Shown here piece by piece: positions 8,039 through 17,850 of a stretch of DNA of 64,000 nt. The DNA lies in the NCBI RefSeq assembly GCF_900102615.1, contig NZ_FMYV01000005.1, positions 62,001-126,000 of the forward strand, written 5' to 3'. Position numbers and translations under genes: made by a program. Under the pieces are notes generated by a model that saw only the letters and a program-made list of their open reading frames with translations, had not been told where the DNA came from and ran no database searches. The stretch's first letter is position 1; the number at the start of each line of letters is the position of its first letter. The DNA is from Geotoga petraea. GTDB taxonomy: Bacteria; Thermotogota; Thermotogae; Petrotogales; Petrotogaceae.

Positions 8039-9136
8039 TTAAAATTGATATATTTCTTTTAAATCTTTATAATCATCATACCAATAAGCGTTTGGGTTTC
8101 TTTTATAAACAAAAAACTTTTTATAATTATCTTCATCGACTGCTCTATGGTATCTAAATATTATATTTTCTTTTGTCATTGAAGACACTTCTATTTTTCC
8201 AGTTTTATGTGACATCACAAATCTGGGCCGTTTCGCCAATCCAGAAATAGAAGCTATGGATTTTAAAAATATAGTAAATCCTTTTTCAACTGGAACAATA
8301 AACGGTTTATTACCTTTAACAGGTCTACCTTGAAAAACGTAATAAGGTGGTACTCCATAAAAACTTAGTTTTTTAAATAATTCTGATAAAACTTTTGAAT
8401 TATCGTTAATCCCTTTTACCAAAGGAGTTTGATTGACTGCAATAGCTCCACTTTTTAAAACTTTATCAATCGCTTCGATTGAGGGTTTTTGGATTTCTTT
8501 TGGATGGTTAAAATGCATCATAAAATATATTCTTTTTTCTCTTGTAGAATTTTCTTCGATGAGATCTAACAATGATTCGTCCTCTATAATTCTATAAGGA
8601 TTAAATGAAAATAATTTAGAACCAATTCTTATTATTTTAACATGATCTATTTCTCTAATTTTTGTTATTATATCTTTTAATTTTTTTGTTGATAAAAGAA
8701 GTGGGTCTCCTCCAGTTAACAAAACATTAGTTATCTCTTTATGGTCTTTTATATACTCAATTTCTTTTTCTACATTTCTTGAGACTTCTTCACCAGGGTT
8801 TATAAAAAGTCTTTTTCTAAAGCAAAATCTACAAAATCCCCCACAAACATCGTTTACTAATAACAAAGCGGTATCTCTGTACTTATGCTGAAATCCCCTT
8901 TGAACAGTATAATTCTTTTCAGATGATGAATCTAAACTCCCCCACTCTTCAAGCTCTCCCATCTGTGGAATGATAATTTTTCTAATTGGGTCTTCAGGAT
9001 CTTCCCAATCAACAAGAGATAAATAATATTCATTTGAACGAAATTTATATTTTTGTGTTACTTCTTTTAAAGCAACTTTTTCTTCTTCGGAAAGTTTAGA
9101 TACTTTATCAATATTTATCAAATATTCTGGATACAT
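8039..9136 (-). CDS. KamA/EpmB-family radical SAM protein of unknown substrate
   Basis: 365 residues. The radical SAM cluster motif is C98-GGF-C102-RF-C105, and the surrounding FRKRLF and LLTGGDPLLL segments place it in the lysine 2,3-aminomutase family (PLP plus S-adenosylmethionine). It lacks the DxPGGGGK region that carries lysine-contacting residues in true lysine 2,3-aminomutase; the equivalent part reads RPRFVMSHKTGKIE. It is also longer at the C-terminus than EpmB, ending with a conserved-looking RNPNAYWYDDY. So family is clear and substrate is not. The start at 9136 is set by AGGAGG eight bases upstream; a 29-residue upstream extension has no such site. It stands alone between two terminators. 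Confidence 0.85.
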   Translation of the reverse strand: MYPEYLINIDKVSKLSEEEKVALKEVTQKYKFRSNEYYLSLVDWEDPEDPIRKIIIPQMGELEEWGSLDSSSEKNYTVQRGFQHKYRDTALLLVNDVCGGFCRFCFRKRLFINPGEEVSRNVEKEIEYIKDHKEITNVLLTGGDPLLLSTKKLKDIITKIREIDHVKIIRIGSKLFSFNPYRIIEDESLLDLIEENSTREKRIYFMMHFNHPKEIQKPSIEAIDKVLKSGAIAVNQTPLVKGINDNSKVLSELFKKLSFYGVPPYYVFQGRPVKGNKPFIVPVEKGFTIFLKSIASISGLAKRPRFVMSHKTGKIEVSSMTKENIIFRYHRAVDEDNYKKFFVYKRNPNAYWYDDYKDLKEIYQF

Positions 9137-9203
9137 AATAAAAACCTCCTTAAACAGAAGTATATTACTTTCAATTATATTATAACATATTTGGTAATAC
9201 CAT

Positions 9204-9244
9204 AAAAAAAAAGGAGACTTCATTTCATTTTTAATCTCCTTTTT
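9204..9244 (-). terminator. Intrinsic terminator ending the division superoperon
   Basis: Minus strand: AAAAAGGAGA, a 17-base loop containing the stop codon of the last gene, then TCTCCTTTTTTTTT. The 9-T run makes it a strong terminator. It is the first convincing one I find downstream of the block that begins at 21674. Confidence 0.8.
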
Positions 9245-9731
9245 GCCCCATGTATTTGTTGATAATATTGTCTATTTCCATTTTTAACCTATTCAATAAA
9301 AAAGGATAAGCTAACAGAAAAACATAATAAGCTATATAACCAAATATTTTTAACAAAGCGTTATTAAGTATGAATTGAGGGATCAATTCAGTGAAAAATT
9401 CAAAAATTATATAGTAATTTAATATCGATAATATTAAAGCAATAATTGCATATACTAAAAATTTTTTTAGGTTTTTAAATAATATCAATGGCAACAAAAA
9501 TAAAAAGAATATGGACAATGATTGAATTTGAAATCCAGAAATAAAAAGCAAAAACATGTAAGATACTGAAAAAATAAAACCGTACTTTTTATCTAAGTAT
9601 AATATTGAAATTGGTGTTAATATTGGTATTATTGTTGGGGCTAATCTGATATACTGACTAGATAAATACAATAAATAGAATACTACAACAAAAATAGAAG
9701 TTTTAACTATATTGATTTGATATATTTTCAT
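9231..9731 (-). CDS. Small integral membrane protein, unknown function
   Basis: 166 residues, about five hydrophobic helices, an Ile/Phe/Leu-rich composition and a charged C-terminal tail (about residues 148-166). I recognise no family motif. The overall shape recalls small substrate-binding membrane components or MreD-like proteins, and placement in a block with ftsA and ftsZ would suit an envelope role, but neither is shown by sequence. It starts two bases after the Cys-rich gene ends and is the last gene before the terminator. Confidence 0.7.
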   Translation of the reverse strand: MKIYQINIVKTSIFVVVFYLLYLSSQYIRLAPTIIPILTPISILYLDKKYGFIFSVSYMFLLFISGFQIQSLSIFFLFLLPLILFKNLKKFLVYAIIALILSILNYYIIFEFFTELIPQFILNNALLKIFGYIAYYVFLLAYPFLLNRLKMEIDNIINKYMGQKGD

Positions 9732-9733
9732 GA

Positions 9734-9958
9734 TTAAAAGAAACTACAAATATCTCCACCAAGACATTCACACATAGTATCAGCACAAACAGCACCACCT
9801 AAACATTGCAAACATTGCCCACAATCATTACTTCTATAAGTGTAGTATCCAGATCTGAAATCCTCTACATCTTCTTTGAATTCTTCATCATTTTTATAAT
9901 TTGAATACAAATTGCTTATTTTTCCCTTTTTTAAATCTTCCATCATCATTTTTTTCAT
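9734..9958 (-). CDS. Cys-rich 74-residue miniprotein
   Basis: The N-terminal 45 residues are charged and helical. The last 29 hold seven cysteines in the order [26 protein letters not shown], with two CLGG repeats. No signal peptide is visible. The ATG at 9958 has GGGGGTG six bases upstream; a TTG at 9973 is less likely. It overlaps the DUF5685-like gene by 65 bases in another frame, so the two are probably translated as a pair. Function unknown: a metal-binding partner, a scaffold, or a modified peptide precursor with leader and core are all possible readings. Confidence 0.7.
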
Positions 9959-10778
9959 ATTTTTCACCCCCAACTATTAAATTGGTTATTTCTTTTCTAT
10001 GATATGCTACAGAAAATGCCAAAAGTTTTTTCACCAAATGTTGATTAAAATCAGAAAATTCTTCGTAATTGTCTATAATAATCTTAGCACAAATATCAAA
10101 AGTTGTTAGAATTTTTTCTATTTCCTCTTTTTTTAAACCTCTTAAATCATCGACTTTATAAACTCTTCTTATAGCATTAAAATTGTTCCTCTTTTTGTCC
10201 TTTTTAAAATCATAAATACTATCTATCAAATATATTAAATATCCAATAGTATTAGCAAGTATATAATTCTCTTTTTCTGGAAAGTATAGATTTAATATTT
10301 TTTCTAATATCTTTTCTGAAGGTCTTGCTAATTCATCCATATCCTCTGAATACTTTTCTATTTCTGACTGTTCCTTTATCAGTTTAGAATAATCCAATAT
10401 AAAATCATCATCATATTTTTCATTAATTTTACTTTCAATACCTTTTAAAAAATAATCTGCAATTTTGTGTCCTTCAAATTTATAATCAAGAAGCTTTCCA
10501 TAAACTATCAAAAGATTCAAGTCACTATATTTGTCCATAAAAGAATCGTCTTTTGGTTTATACCTTTTTTGAAATCTCATCAGTGGACATCTAAATTCCT
10601 CTACATTCTTTGCTTCATTTTGCATCATTGCAAATAAAACAACTTCTTTTATTATAGTTGGCCTATAAATATTCCCATAGTTTTTCTTCAAGTTGTGGCA
10701 AATTCCACAGTAATAGTTCAAATACGTTTTTCTCTCTTCATCACTTGGGTGAAAGTATAACGATATATATCCATACAT
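9894..10778 (-). CDS. DUF5685-like protein
   Basis: 294 residues, soluble and mostly helical. Key features are Y22-YCGICH (C24, C27, H28), an EEFRCPL cysteine at C64, and a helix with regularly spaced acids, D186-SIY-D190-FKK-D194, followed by NNFNAI. The overall pattern matches what I remember of DUF5685 proteins in Clostridia. The spaced aspartates resemble the second Asp-rich motif of isoprenoid synthases, but that is only a suggestion. The start is directly adjacent to the previous stop; the 3' end overlaps the Cys-rich miniprotein. No function is known to me. Confidence 0.75.
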
Positions 10779-11981
10779 TTATCTTACCTCTATACTATTT
10801 TGAGTTGTTATAATCTTGCCTTGAACCTCAACAAAAAAGTTTATAAAATACCTCCCTTTTTTGTTTAGCTCTATCTCTTTTACATTCTCAAGATCAAATA
10901 TCTCAGTAGAACCGTATTCTGAGATATATATCCTTGTTGATTCATCATTTCTATAATTGTATAATTCTTCTCCGTTGTATTGAATCCTTATTCCATATGA
11001 ATTCATAATAAGACTTTGAGGATTTTTTACTTTGTTATCCAAATAAGCTTTATAATACAATTTTTGACCCTGTTCAAAAGTTTGTAGTGTAAAATCGTTA
11101 ATAGCTATATTTTCTGGGTTTGAATTAATTTGATTAGCTATATTTAAAGTAGTTATTATCTTTTTATCCATACTCTCTATATCAAACATTACTCTATAAA
11201 TACCACTTTCAAATAGCCTATTAGAAGTTATTTCAAATTGAGATGACTCTAATGGCTGCAATTCTAAAGAACCAAAGTTTATCTGGCGTTCGTATATATT
11301 TTCTCCATCTTTTGAGTAAATAAGCTTACCAAAAACTTCTTTATTGTACATCTCTTTTGAATTATTTTGAAAAGTAACTACAAACTTTGGAGTTTCACTT
11401 TCTAAATAGAAGTTCCTATCTGAATAAAAGTTTAGTTTAAAATCCTGATTGTAATTGAAATCCCTGTTTAGATTTACTTTTTGTCCATTAAACTCAAAGC
11501 TTGTGTTTATTATGTATTTTCCTGATTCTAACTCTGATATCTCTGTCTCTTTTTCAAGATCAAAGATTAATCTCGTTTGATATGGGCTTAAGATTGTAGT
11601 TACAGTTTCATTATGTTCAAAATCGAATATAGTTTCGTTATTTTCTGATTTAATTATTTCATAATAGAAATTGTCTATTTTTATCGTTTTATCATTATTT
11701 GTCGTATTTTGAACATTTACATTTGAAGTTATTTTTTCTGGATATAAAAACTGATCTTCGGTCACCAAGTTAAAACTTATACCATCTATAACTATGTTGT
11801 ATGAAAGGTTAAATCTCGATAATCTTGGACCAAAAAATGTGAAAATCAGAGCCATAATAGCTATAAATATTATTAAATAAGATGTATATTTTCTGATTGT
11901 TTTGTACCTATCTTTTTTATTTTCTCTCTTTTCTTGATCGTACTCTTCCCATTCTTTAGGACTTTTTGAATAATATTTCAT
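10779..11981 (-). CDS. Membrane-anchored protein with repeated beta-sandwich domains
   Basis: 400 residues. A short charged cytoplasmic N-terminus (1-30), one transmembrane helix (about 33-50), then an extracytoplasmic all-beta region. It appears to contain about three repeats of roughly 110 residues, each with a NYDF-like or SYNIV-like strand and an '[13 protein letters not shown]' or '[13 protein letters not shown]' type ending, as in BsuPI or Ig-like domains. No catalytic motif is seen. It lies four bases after the PilB-like ATPase gene, so it could serve an envelope or secretion machine, but that is guilt by position only. Confidence 0.7.
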
Positions 11982-11985
11982 GTTA

Positions 11986-13062
11986 TCATCCTTTATATGA
12001 GCCTATTGTTTCTTGATATGACTCATAACTTATTTGATGTTTTTCTAATAATTTTATTAGTTGATCTTTAAAAGAATAATAGATACCGTCAGGCAATTTT
12101 TTATAATCTTTAAAAATTCCATCAGAAATTCTTAAGTATTCAAATACAGTCACATAACCATCTTGCCCTGTTTGATAGCAATTTTCACAACCACTACCTG
12201 AGCACTGTTGACAGATTTTAGGTATCAATCTTTGATTTATTATAAGATCACAATTACTCAATATTTGTTCTTCGTTTATTCCAAGGCCTTTTAGCCTACT
12301 TAGAGCTTTAAAAACATTTTGAGAATGGAGAGACGCAACCAAAGAATGCCCAGTAACTGCTGATTCGAAAAGCAATTTAGCAAATGATTTTTCGCGTACT
12401 TCACCTATTTGAATGATCTCTGGATCCTGTCTTAATATGTATTTTAATACATCAACTTTATCTTCTTCTTCAACGTTTATTTGAATAATATTTTCGTTTA
12501 TGTATTCTACGGGGCTTTCTATTGAGTGAACTTTAAAATCATCTTTAATCTTGTTTATAATATAAGCCATTGTAGTAGATTTTCCAGCCCCTGTAGGCCC
12601 TGAAAATATTGTTACTTTTGATTTGCTCTTTATTGAATTCAATATTTTCTCTTCTAAATTCTCAGGTATTTTAACCTCAACTTCTTTAATATTTTGTAGT
12701 CTTCTAATAACTAAAGAAATACCGTTTACGGATTTCATAAATGAAACTCTGAAGTTTAATCCGTTATGCTCAAAGCTACCATCTGTGTTTTTGGTATCGT
12801 TTATGATATCTTTCCCGGTTTGTAATAGAATTAAGTTGAGTAATTCGTCATAATTTTCTTTGGTTATAGTCTTAAAGTTCAACAATTTTCCAGAGTATCT
12901 TATTTTTACTCTTACATTCTCTTTCAATGGTTCAAAATGGTAATCTGTTATTCTTCTATCGGAAAAGTTAAAACCTAATTGATCTATTCCACCCTTAAAA
13001 TCATAAGTGTCTAATTCTTCATATAAACTATAAAAATCGTTATTCATAATCACTGTTTTCAT
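11986..13062 (-). CDS. GspE/PilB/PilT-family secretion ATPase
   Basis: 358 residues. The Walker A motif GPTGAGKST has its lysine at K161; the Walker B region reads DPEIIQIGEVRE (usual form DPDIIxVGEIRD); the His box is TGHSLVASLH; a four-cysteine zinc knuckle CQQCSGSGCENC lies near residue 280. These are hallmarks of type II secretion and type IV pilus motors. The N-terminal domain is short. The gene overlaps ftsZ by 23 bases, and no other pilus or secretion gene is nearby. The same neighbourhood is, as I recall, found in Thermotoga. Extension versus retraction role cannot be decided. Confidence 0.88.
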   Translation of the reverse strand: MKTVIMNNDFYSLYEELDTYDFKGGIDQLGFNFSDRRITDYHFEPLKENVRVKIRYSGKLLNFKTITKENYDELLNLILLQTGKDIINDTKNTDGSFEHNGLNFRVSFMKSVNGISLVIRRLQNIKEVEVKIPENLEEKILNSIKSKSKVTIFSGPTGAGKSTTMAYIINKIKDDFKVHSIESPVEYINENIIQINVEEEDKVDVLKYILRQDPEIIQIGEVREKSFAKLLFESAVTGHSLVASLHSQNVFKALSRLKGLGINEEQILSNCDLIINQRLIPKICQQCSGSGCENCYQTGQDGYVTVFEYLRISDGIFKDYKKLPDGIYYSFKDQLIKLLEKHQISYESYQETIGSYKG

Positions 13063-14146
13063 TTAGATATTTGTTTAATTTTGTTATTTCATCAGCAACA
13101 ATTGTTTTTCCAAATTGTCTGTAAAGAGCTGGTTGCTCGTATAAATCTAAATAATTATCTTCTCCTGGTAATTTGTCATAACCTGATGCTACAACAGTAA
13201 CTTTTATTACTTCAGGGGGAAGTTCAACAGTCGATATTCCCATTTTCAATTTGGCATCATCAATGGCATAAGATCTCAAAATTTCGTTAATTATTCTAAC
13301 ATCTTCTGTTGTTGGGTTTTTACCAGCAATATTAACCAATGCAGCGGTTGCATTTCTTACTTGGTCTTCTAATAATTTAGAATTTAAAGCATTTTTTATA
13401 GCTTCTTCTGATCTTCTTTCACCTTTTGCAACACCTATACCAAGCATAGCAGAACCTTTAATTTTCAATACCGATGCCACATCAGCAAAGTCAAGATTTA
13501 TCATTCCTGGTTTAGTAATGAGGTCAGATATACCGGTTATAGCTTGATATAAAATATCATCAGCTTTTTCAAAAGCTTTATCTATAGGGATATTTTCACC
13601 ATTGTCTATTAATTTGTCATTGGATATTTTTATCAAACTGTCAACTGACCTTTTCAAATTTTGAAGCCCGTCAAGAGCCAATCTTTCTTTTGTCGACCCT
13701 TCAAAATGAAATGGCATGGTAACAATAGCAACTGTTAGTATATCCATCTGTGTGGCAAGTTCGGCAATAATGGGCGAAGCTCCTGTTCCTGTTCCTCCAC
13801 CTAATCCAGCTGTAATAAAAAGCAAATCAGTTTCTTGAAGCCATTCCTTTATTTCTTCTTTACTTTCAATTGCAGATTCCCTCCCTTTTGCAGGGTCTCC
13901 TCCAGCTCCAAGCCCTCTGGTTAGTTCTTTTCCAAGTTGTAATTTATTTTCTGCATCCAAATTTTCAAGAACCTGAACGTCTGTATTGGCTGCAATAAGT
14001 TCTACATCGTCAACACCTTTTTTAATCATTCTTTGGATTGCATTGTTTCCAGCTCCGCCAACACCGATTACTTTTATTTTATAATTGGATTTTTTACTAA
14101 ATAAAGGTCCTTTTTTTTGTATTTCATCCATCTCAAAAGGCATCAT
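13040..14146 (-). CDS. ftsZ: Cell division GTPase FtsZ
   Basis: About 368 residues. The tubulin-like GTP site is clear: GVGGAGNNAI near residue 26, the GLGGGTGTGA signature loop near residue 107, and the T7-loop segment NLDFADV. After the core, EQPALYRQFG may serve as the conserved C-terminal peptide that binds FtsA, though it is followed by about 25 more residues. The start is one of two adjacent ATGs (14146 or 14143) behind AGGTGG, inside the end of ftsA. It polymerises into the division ring at midcell. Confidence 0.96.
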   Translation of the reverse strand: MMPFEMDEIQKKGPLFSKKSNYKIKVIGVGGAGNNAIQRMIKKGVDDVELIAANTDVQVLENLDAENKLQLGKELTRGLGAGGDPAKGRESAIESKEEIKEWLQETDLLFITAGLGGGTGTGASPIIAELATQMDILTVAIVTMPFHFEGSTKERLALDGLQNLKRSVDSLIKISNDKLIDNGENIPIDKAFEKADDILYQAITGISDLITKPGMINLDFADVASVLKIKGSAMLGIGVAKGERRSEEAIKNALNSKLLEDQVRNATAALVNIAGKNPTTEDVRIINEILRSYAIDDAKLKMGISTVELPPEVIKVTVVASGYDKLPGEDNYLDLYEQPALYRQFGKTIVADEITKLNKYLNENSDYE

Positions 14147-15446
14147 CTTCACCACCTGTTAGCTTATCAATTAAATTTTTGAAAAAGCCTTTTTGCTTGT
14201 TTTTTTCTTTTCTATTTTTTTCATTATTTTTTTGTTTTGATGATTGTTTTGACGAAATTTCAACTGCTTGTCTTTCATTTTTGTCAATTCTATATCTTTC
14301 TAAAATACCAAACACCGGTATGAATTCAGAATTTGCCTTTAATTCTGGATTAACTTCAAAATGGCTATTGTTTGTTAAAACACCTTTTCTGAAATTGTCC
14401 CCCATTAGTTCTTTTATAGTTTGTTCTATATTTTTAATTTCAGCTCCCCCGCCAGTGAATACTATTCCGCCTTGCCATGTCCCTACTTCTAAAGTTTTTT
14501 CATAGCTTATTTTAGATAGTTCTCCATTCAATCTTGATATTATCTCTCTAACTCTTGCAAAAATAATTTTATTCAACAAGTTTTGAGATATATAAGAATC
14601 GCCTCTTCCTGAAATGGATTCAAAATCAACTTTTTTTATTGTTTTGGTATCTATTAAACACACTCCTTCCTCAATCAATAGTCTGTGTGCTTCTTCTTCA
14701 GATGTTTTAAGAACATTTGAGATGTCTTTTAAAACATATTTAATTCCATAAGGGAAAGCATAATATAGTTTTGGAATTCCATCTTTAAATATAATTATTC
14801 TACACATATGGTATCCAAAATCTATAACTGTAACTCCAATATCTCTATCATTTGCAGTAGTTACAGCATAAGCAGAAGATAGAGTCGTGTCATAAAATGG
14901 TATTTCAGACTCATCAACAATGTTTTTAAATACGTTAACTAATAAAGCAAATGAATTTTCGGTTACCCAAACAACGTTTAAAGCAGTAGACAAAGACCTT
15001 TGGGCAAAGAAAGAAATAGGATTTCTAACACTTTTATCGTCAATTATAAACTTCATAAAATTGGAATCTAAAATAAGTTTACTGTCATCTTCATATTTGC
15101 TAATTATGTTGTTTTTTATTTTCTTCAAATCTGATTCTTTTATTTCAGTTTTTTGATTGTATTCAACTGTAAAATTCTCTTGTGTAATGTATAACGAATT
15201 CGTTGAATAACCAACGACTATATCTATTCCTTTTACTTTTTTTGGAAGGCCTTGTTGTAGTCTATTAATTATCTTCTGAATTGTTTTTCTTATAGTTTCA
15301 ACGTCTTGTATTTCTCCATTTATTATTCCGTCTGTTTTTATTTTTTCATATGCTAACGGAGTGTATTTATCAAATTCTTCTTCAAATAACACCCCTTTAG
15401 TAAAATAACTTCCTATATCAAGTCCAATAATATAGTTCTTAGGCAT
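14133..15446 (-). CDS. ftsA: Cell division protein FtsA
   Basis: 437 residues of the actin/Hsp70 ATPase superfamily. The phosphate-1 motif GLDIGSYFTKG begins at residue 8; phosphate-2 is VTVIDFGYHMCR; the adenosine motif is IVFTGGGAEI. The basic, Lys/Asn-rich linker near residue 390 leads to a C-terminal amphipathic helix (KGFFKNLIDKLTG), the usual membrane-targeting sequence. It tethers FtsZ filaments to the membrane. AGGGGGG precedes the ATG. It overlaps ftsZ at the 3' end, the standard ftsA-ftsZ arrangement. Confidence 0.94.
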   Translation of the reverse strand: MPKNYIIGLDIGSYFTKGVLFEEEFDKYTPLAYEKIKTDGIINGEIQDVETIRKTIQKIINRLQQGLPKKVKGIDIVVGYSTNSLYITQENFTVEYNQKTEIKESDLKKIKNNIISKYEDDSKLILDSNFMKFIIDDKSVRNPISFFAQRSLSTALNVVWVTENSFALLVNVFKNIVDESEIPFYDTTLSSAYAVTTANDRDIGVTVIDFGYHMCRIIIFKDGIPKLYYAFPYGIKYVLKDISNVLKTSEEEAHRLLIEEGVCLIDTKTIKKVDFESISGRGDSYISQNLLNKIIFARVREIISRLNGELSKISYEKTLEVGTWQGGIVFTGGGAEIKNIEQTIKELMGDNFRKGVLTNNSHFEVNPELKANSEFIPVFGILERYRIDKNERQAVEISSKQSSKQKNNEKNRKEKNKQKGFFKNLIDKLTGGEDDAF

Positions 15447-15460
15447 TATACCCCCCCTAT

Positions 15461-15925
15461 TTAGTCTTCTTTTATCAAAACTTCATTTATTAATAGATAG
15501 TTCCCTGATTCTATATTACTCAAATCAAAATTTGCTTTGAAAAATTCTGTCAATTCTTCTTTTTTATAGTATTTTATTCTAACTTTATTATAACAAATAA
15601 TTTCATTTTTGAGAAAATCAATTTTAATAATATTATTTTTCCCTTCTATATTTCGAACAATTTTAATTTCATTATTTATATCATCTGAAAAATTTATGAT
15701 TGGAATATTGGGAATTTTGATGTCATCTACGAAAACTACCCTACCAAAAAAGTCATGATAAAAAAACCTATTTTTATACTCAGTTATATAATAGGGATTT
15801 GCTCTTTCACTTTCTGTAGTATATAAATTATTCCCCCTATTTTTCAGGGGGAATAAGATTAGTATCACACTTGTAATGAACAAAAGTAAAAAAACAATTT
15901 TAGCCATAAAATATGACAATTTCAT
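15461..15925 (-). CDS. Bitopic membrane protein, possible short FtsQ/DivIB counterpart
   Basis: 154 residues: one transmembrane helix (about 9-27) with a short cytoplasmic start, then roughly 125 extracytoplasmic residues that look beta-rich. It occupies the ftsQ position directly upstream of ftsA and has the same topology as FtsQ/DivIB, but it is much shorter than the usual 220-280 residues and I see no clear POTRA motif. The start overlaps the gyrB stop (TAATG). Call by position and topology only. Confidence 0.6.
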   Translation of the reverse strand: MKLSYFMAKIVFLLLFITSVILILFPLKNRGNNLYTTESERANPYYITEYKNRFFYHDFFGRVVFVDDIKIPNIPIINFSDDINNEIKIVRNIEGKNNIIKIDFLKNEIICYNKVRIKYYKKEELTEFFKANFDLSNIESGNYLLINEVLIKED

Positions 15926-17850
15926 TAAATATCTAATTCCTTTACTTTATATGCATTATCTTCTATAAAAGTTCTTCTTAACGATGGATCATCACCCATC
16001 AAAATATTAATAGTTTCATCGGCCATTTCAAGATCTTCTATTTTAACTCTAAGAAGTTTCCTGTTATCCACATCCATGGTTGTTTCCCAAAGTTGTTCTG
16101 GATTCATTTCTCCTAAACCTTTATATCTTTGCAATTTCCATTTTTTATCTTTGTATTTTTCTTTGATCACTTCTAACTCATCTTCTGAAAATAAATAAAT
16201 TTGTTTTCTATCAACTTCAATTCTATAAAGTGGAGGAACTGCTATATATACATTCCCATTTTCTATTAATTTTCTCATATACTTATAAAAGAGAGTGAGT
16301 AATAAAGTTCTAATATGAGCACCATCAACATCGGCATCTGTCATGATGATAATCTTACCATATCTTAGCTTGGAAATATCAAACTCATCACCAATGCTTG
16401 TTCCAAGAGCTGTAGTAATGTTGACAATGGTGTCATTTTTCAAAAGTCTTAAAAGATCTTTTTTCTCAGCATTAACTATTTTACCCCTTAGTGGCAATAT
16501 AGCTTGGAAGTATCTATCTCTTGCTTGTTTAGCATTACCTCCAGCAGAATCTCCTTCGACTATAAATATTTCTGATTCTGAAAGGTCTTTAGAAATACAG
16601 TCGGCTAATTTACCTGGAAGAGTTGAGTTTTCAAAAATTGATTTTCTTTTAACACTATCTCTTGCTCTCTTAGCTGCTAATCTTCTTTTTGTAGCGATTT
16701 TAATTCTTTCAAATATCTGTTTTGATTCTTTTGGGTGTGAATCAAAATATATTGTTAGATATTCATTTACTATTTGATTGACTGCTTCTCTTGCAGCTTT
16801 TGAACCCAATTTACCTTTAGTTTGACCTTCAAAAATGGGTTCCGCCATTTTTAAATGCAAAATAGCTACTAGCCCTTCTCTAACATCATCGCCAGTGAAG
16901 TTTTCGTCTTTTTCTTTCAAAACTCCATATTTTCTCGCATAATCATTACATAATCTGGTTAAAGCAGATTTAAATCCAGATTCATGTTCCCCACCATCAA
17001 TGGTTCTAATATTGTTGACAAATGAAATTATACTCGTTTCATCTGAATTTGTATAAACCATTTCAAGATCTAGTTGCATATCTGGTTCGCCTTTTTTTAC
17101 TTGATATGCACCACTTATACCGATAGATTCTGAAATTGCATTTTTCTTCTTCTTTTTTAAATTGAATTCTAAAAACTCTTTTAAACCCCCAGAAAAATGA
17201 AAAGTGAGATGTTTTTCTTTCTTTTTATCTTCAAATTCTATAGTTAGCTCGGGATTTAGAAAGGCTATTTCTCTTAATCTTGTTTCAATTGAGTGTGCGT
17301 CAACTGCTATTTCTCTGTCTTCAAAAATATCTGCATCAGGTTTAAATTTAATATACGTACCTTTTTTATCTGTATCTCCGATAACTTTTACCGGTTCTTC
17401 AGGCACTCCTTTTAAATATTTTTGATAGTATATTTTCCCATTTTGAAATACTTTTACAATCATATATTCGGATAAAGCGTTAACCACTGAAGCACCAACA
17501 CCATGCAATCCTCCAGAAACTTTATAAGCTTTTTTATCGAATTTACCACCTGCGTGTAAAACCGTCATAACTACCTCTAAAGTAGATCTTTTTTCTGTAG
17601 GATGCATATCTACAGGAATACCCCTACCATCATCTGTTACTTCTACACTATCGTCAGTATTTAACACTACTTTTAGATTTTTAGCATAACCGTTAATATG
17701 CTCATCAATACCATTATCTATAATTTCATACACCATATGGTTCAGCCCAGCTTGAGAAGTAGAACCTATATACATTCCTGGTCTCATTCTAACAGGCTCT
17801 AACCCTTTTAAAACCTTAATTTGTTCACCTGAATATTCATCGTTTAGCAT
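15925..17850 (-). CDS. gyrB: DNA gyrase subunit B
   Basis: 641 residues, a normal length. The GHKL ATPase domain has RPGMYIGST, DNGIDEH, DDGRGIP and GGKFDKKAYKVSGGLHGVG. The TOPRIM domain has EGDSAGGNAK and the metal-binding DADVDGAHIRTLL. The C-terminal RYKGLGEMNPEQLWETTMD is the GyrA-contact signature. It supplies the ATP-driven half of negative supercoiling. The gene overlaps dciA by 14 bases and begins with ATG behind CGGAGGTG. gyrA is not in the window. Confidence 0.97.
   Translation of the reverse strand: MLNDEYSGEQIKVLKGLEPVRMRPGMYIGSTSQAGLNHMVYEIIDNGIDEHINGYAKNLKVVLNTDDSVEVTDDGRGIPVDMHPTEKRSTLEVVMTVLHAGGKFDKKAYKVSGGLHGVGASVVNALSEYMIVKVFQNGKIYYQKYLKGVPEEPVKVIGDTDKKGTYIKFKPDADIFEDREIAVDAHSIETRLREIAFLNPELTIEFEDKKKEKHLTFHFSGGLKEFLEFNLKKKKKNAISESIGISGAYQVKKGEPDMQLDLEMVYTNSDETSIISFVNNIRTIDGGEHESGFKSALTRLCNDYARKYGVLKEKDENFTGDDVREGLVAILHLKMAEPIFEGQTKGKLGSKAAREAVNQIVNEYLTIYFDSHPKESKQIFERIKIATKRRLAAKRARDSVKRKSIFENSTLPGKLADCISKDLSESEIFIVEGDSAGGNAKQARDRYFQAILPLRGKIVNAEKKDLLRLLKNDTIVNITTALGTSIGDEFDISKLRYGKIIIMTDADVDGAHIRTLLLTLFYKYMRKLIENGNVYIAVPPLYRIEVDRKQIYLFSEDELEVIKEKYKDKKWKLQRYKGLGEMNPEQLWETTMDVDNRKLLRVKIEDLEMADETINILMGDDPSLRRTFIEDNAYKVKELDI

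Noticed and set aside
8039-9223. 29-residue N-terminal extension of the KamA-like protein
   Set aside because: It has no ribosome-binding site, is hydrophobic and atypical for the family, and the ATG at 9136 has an excellent AGGAGG.
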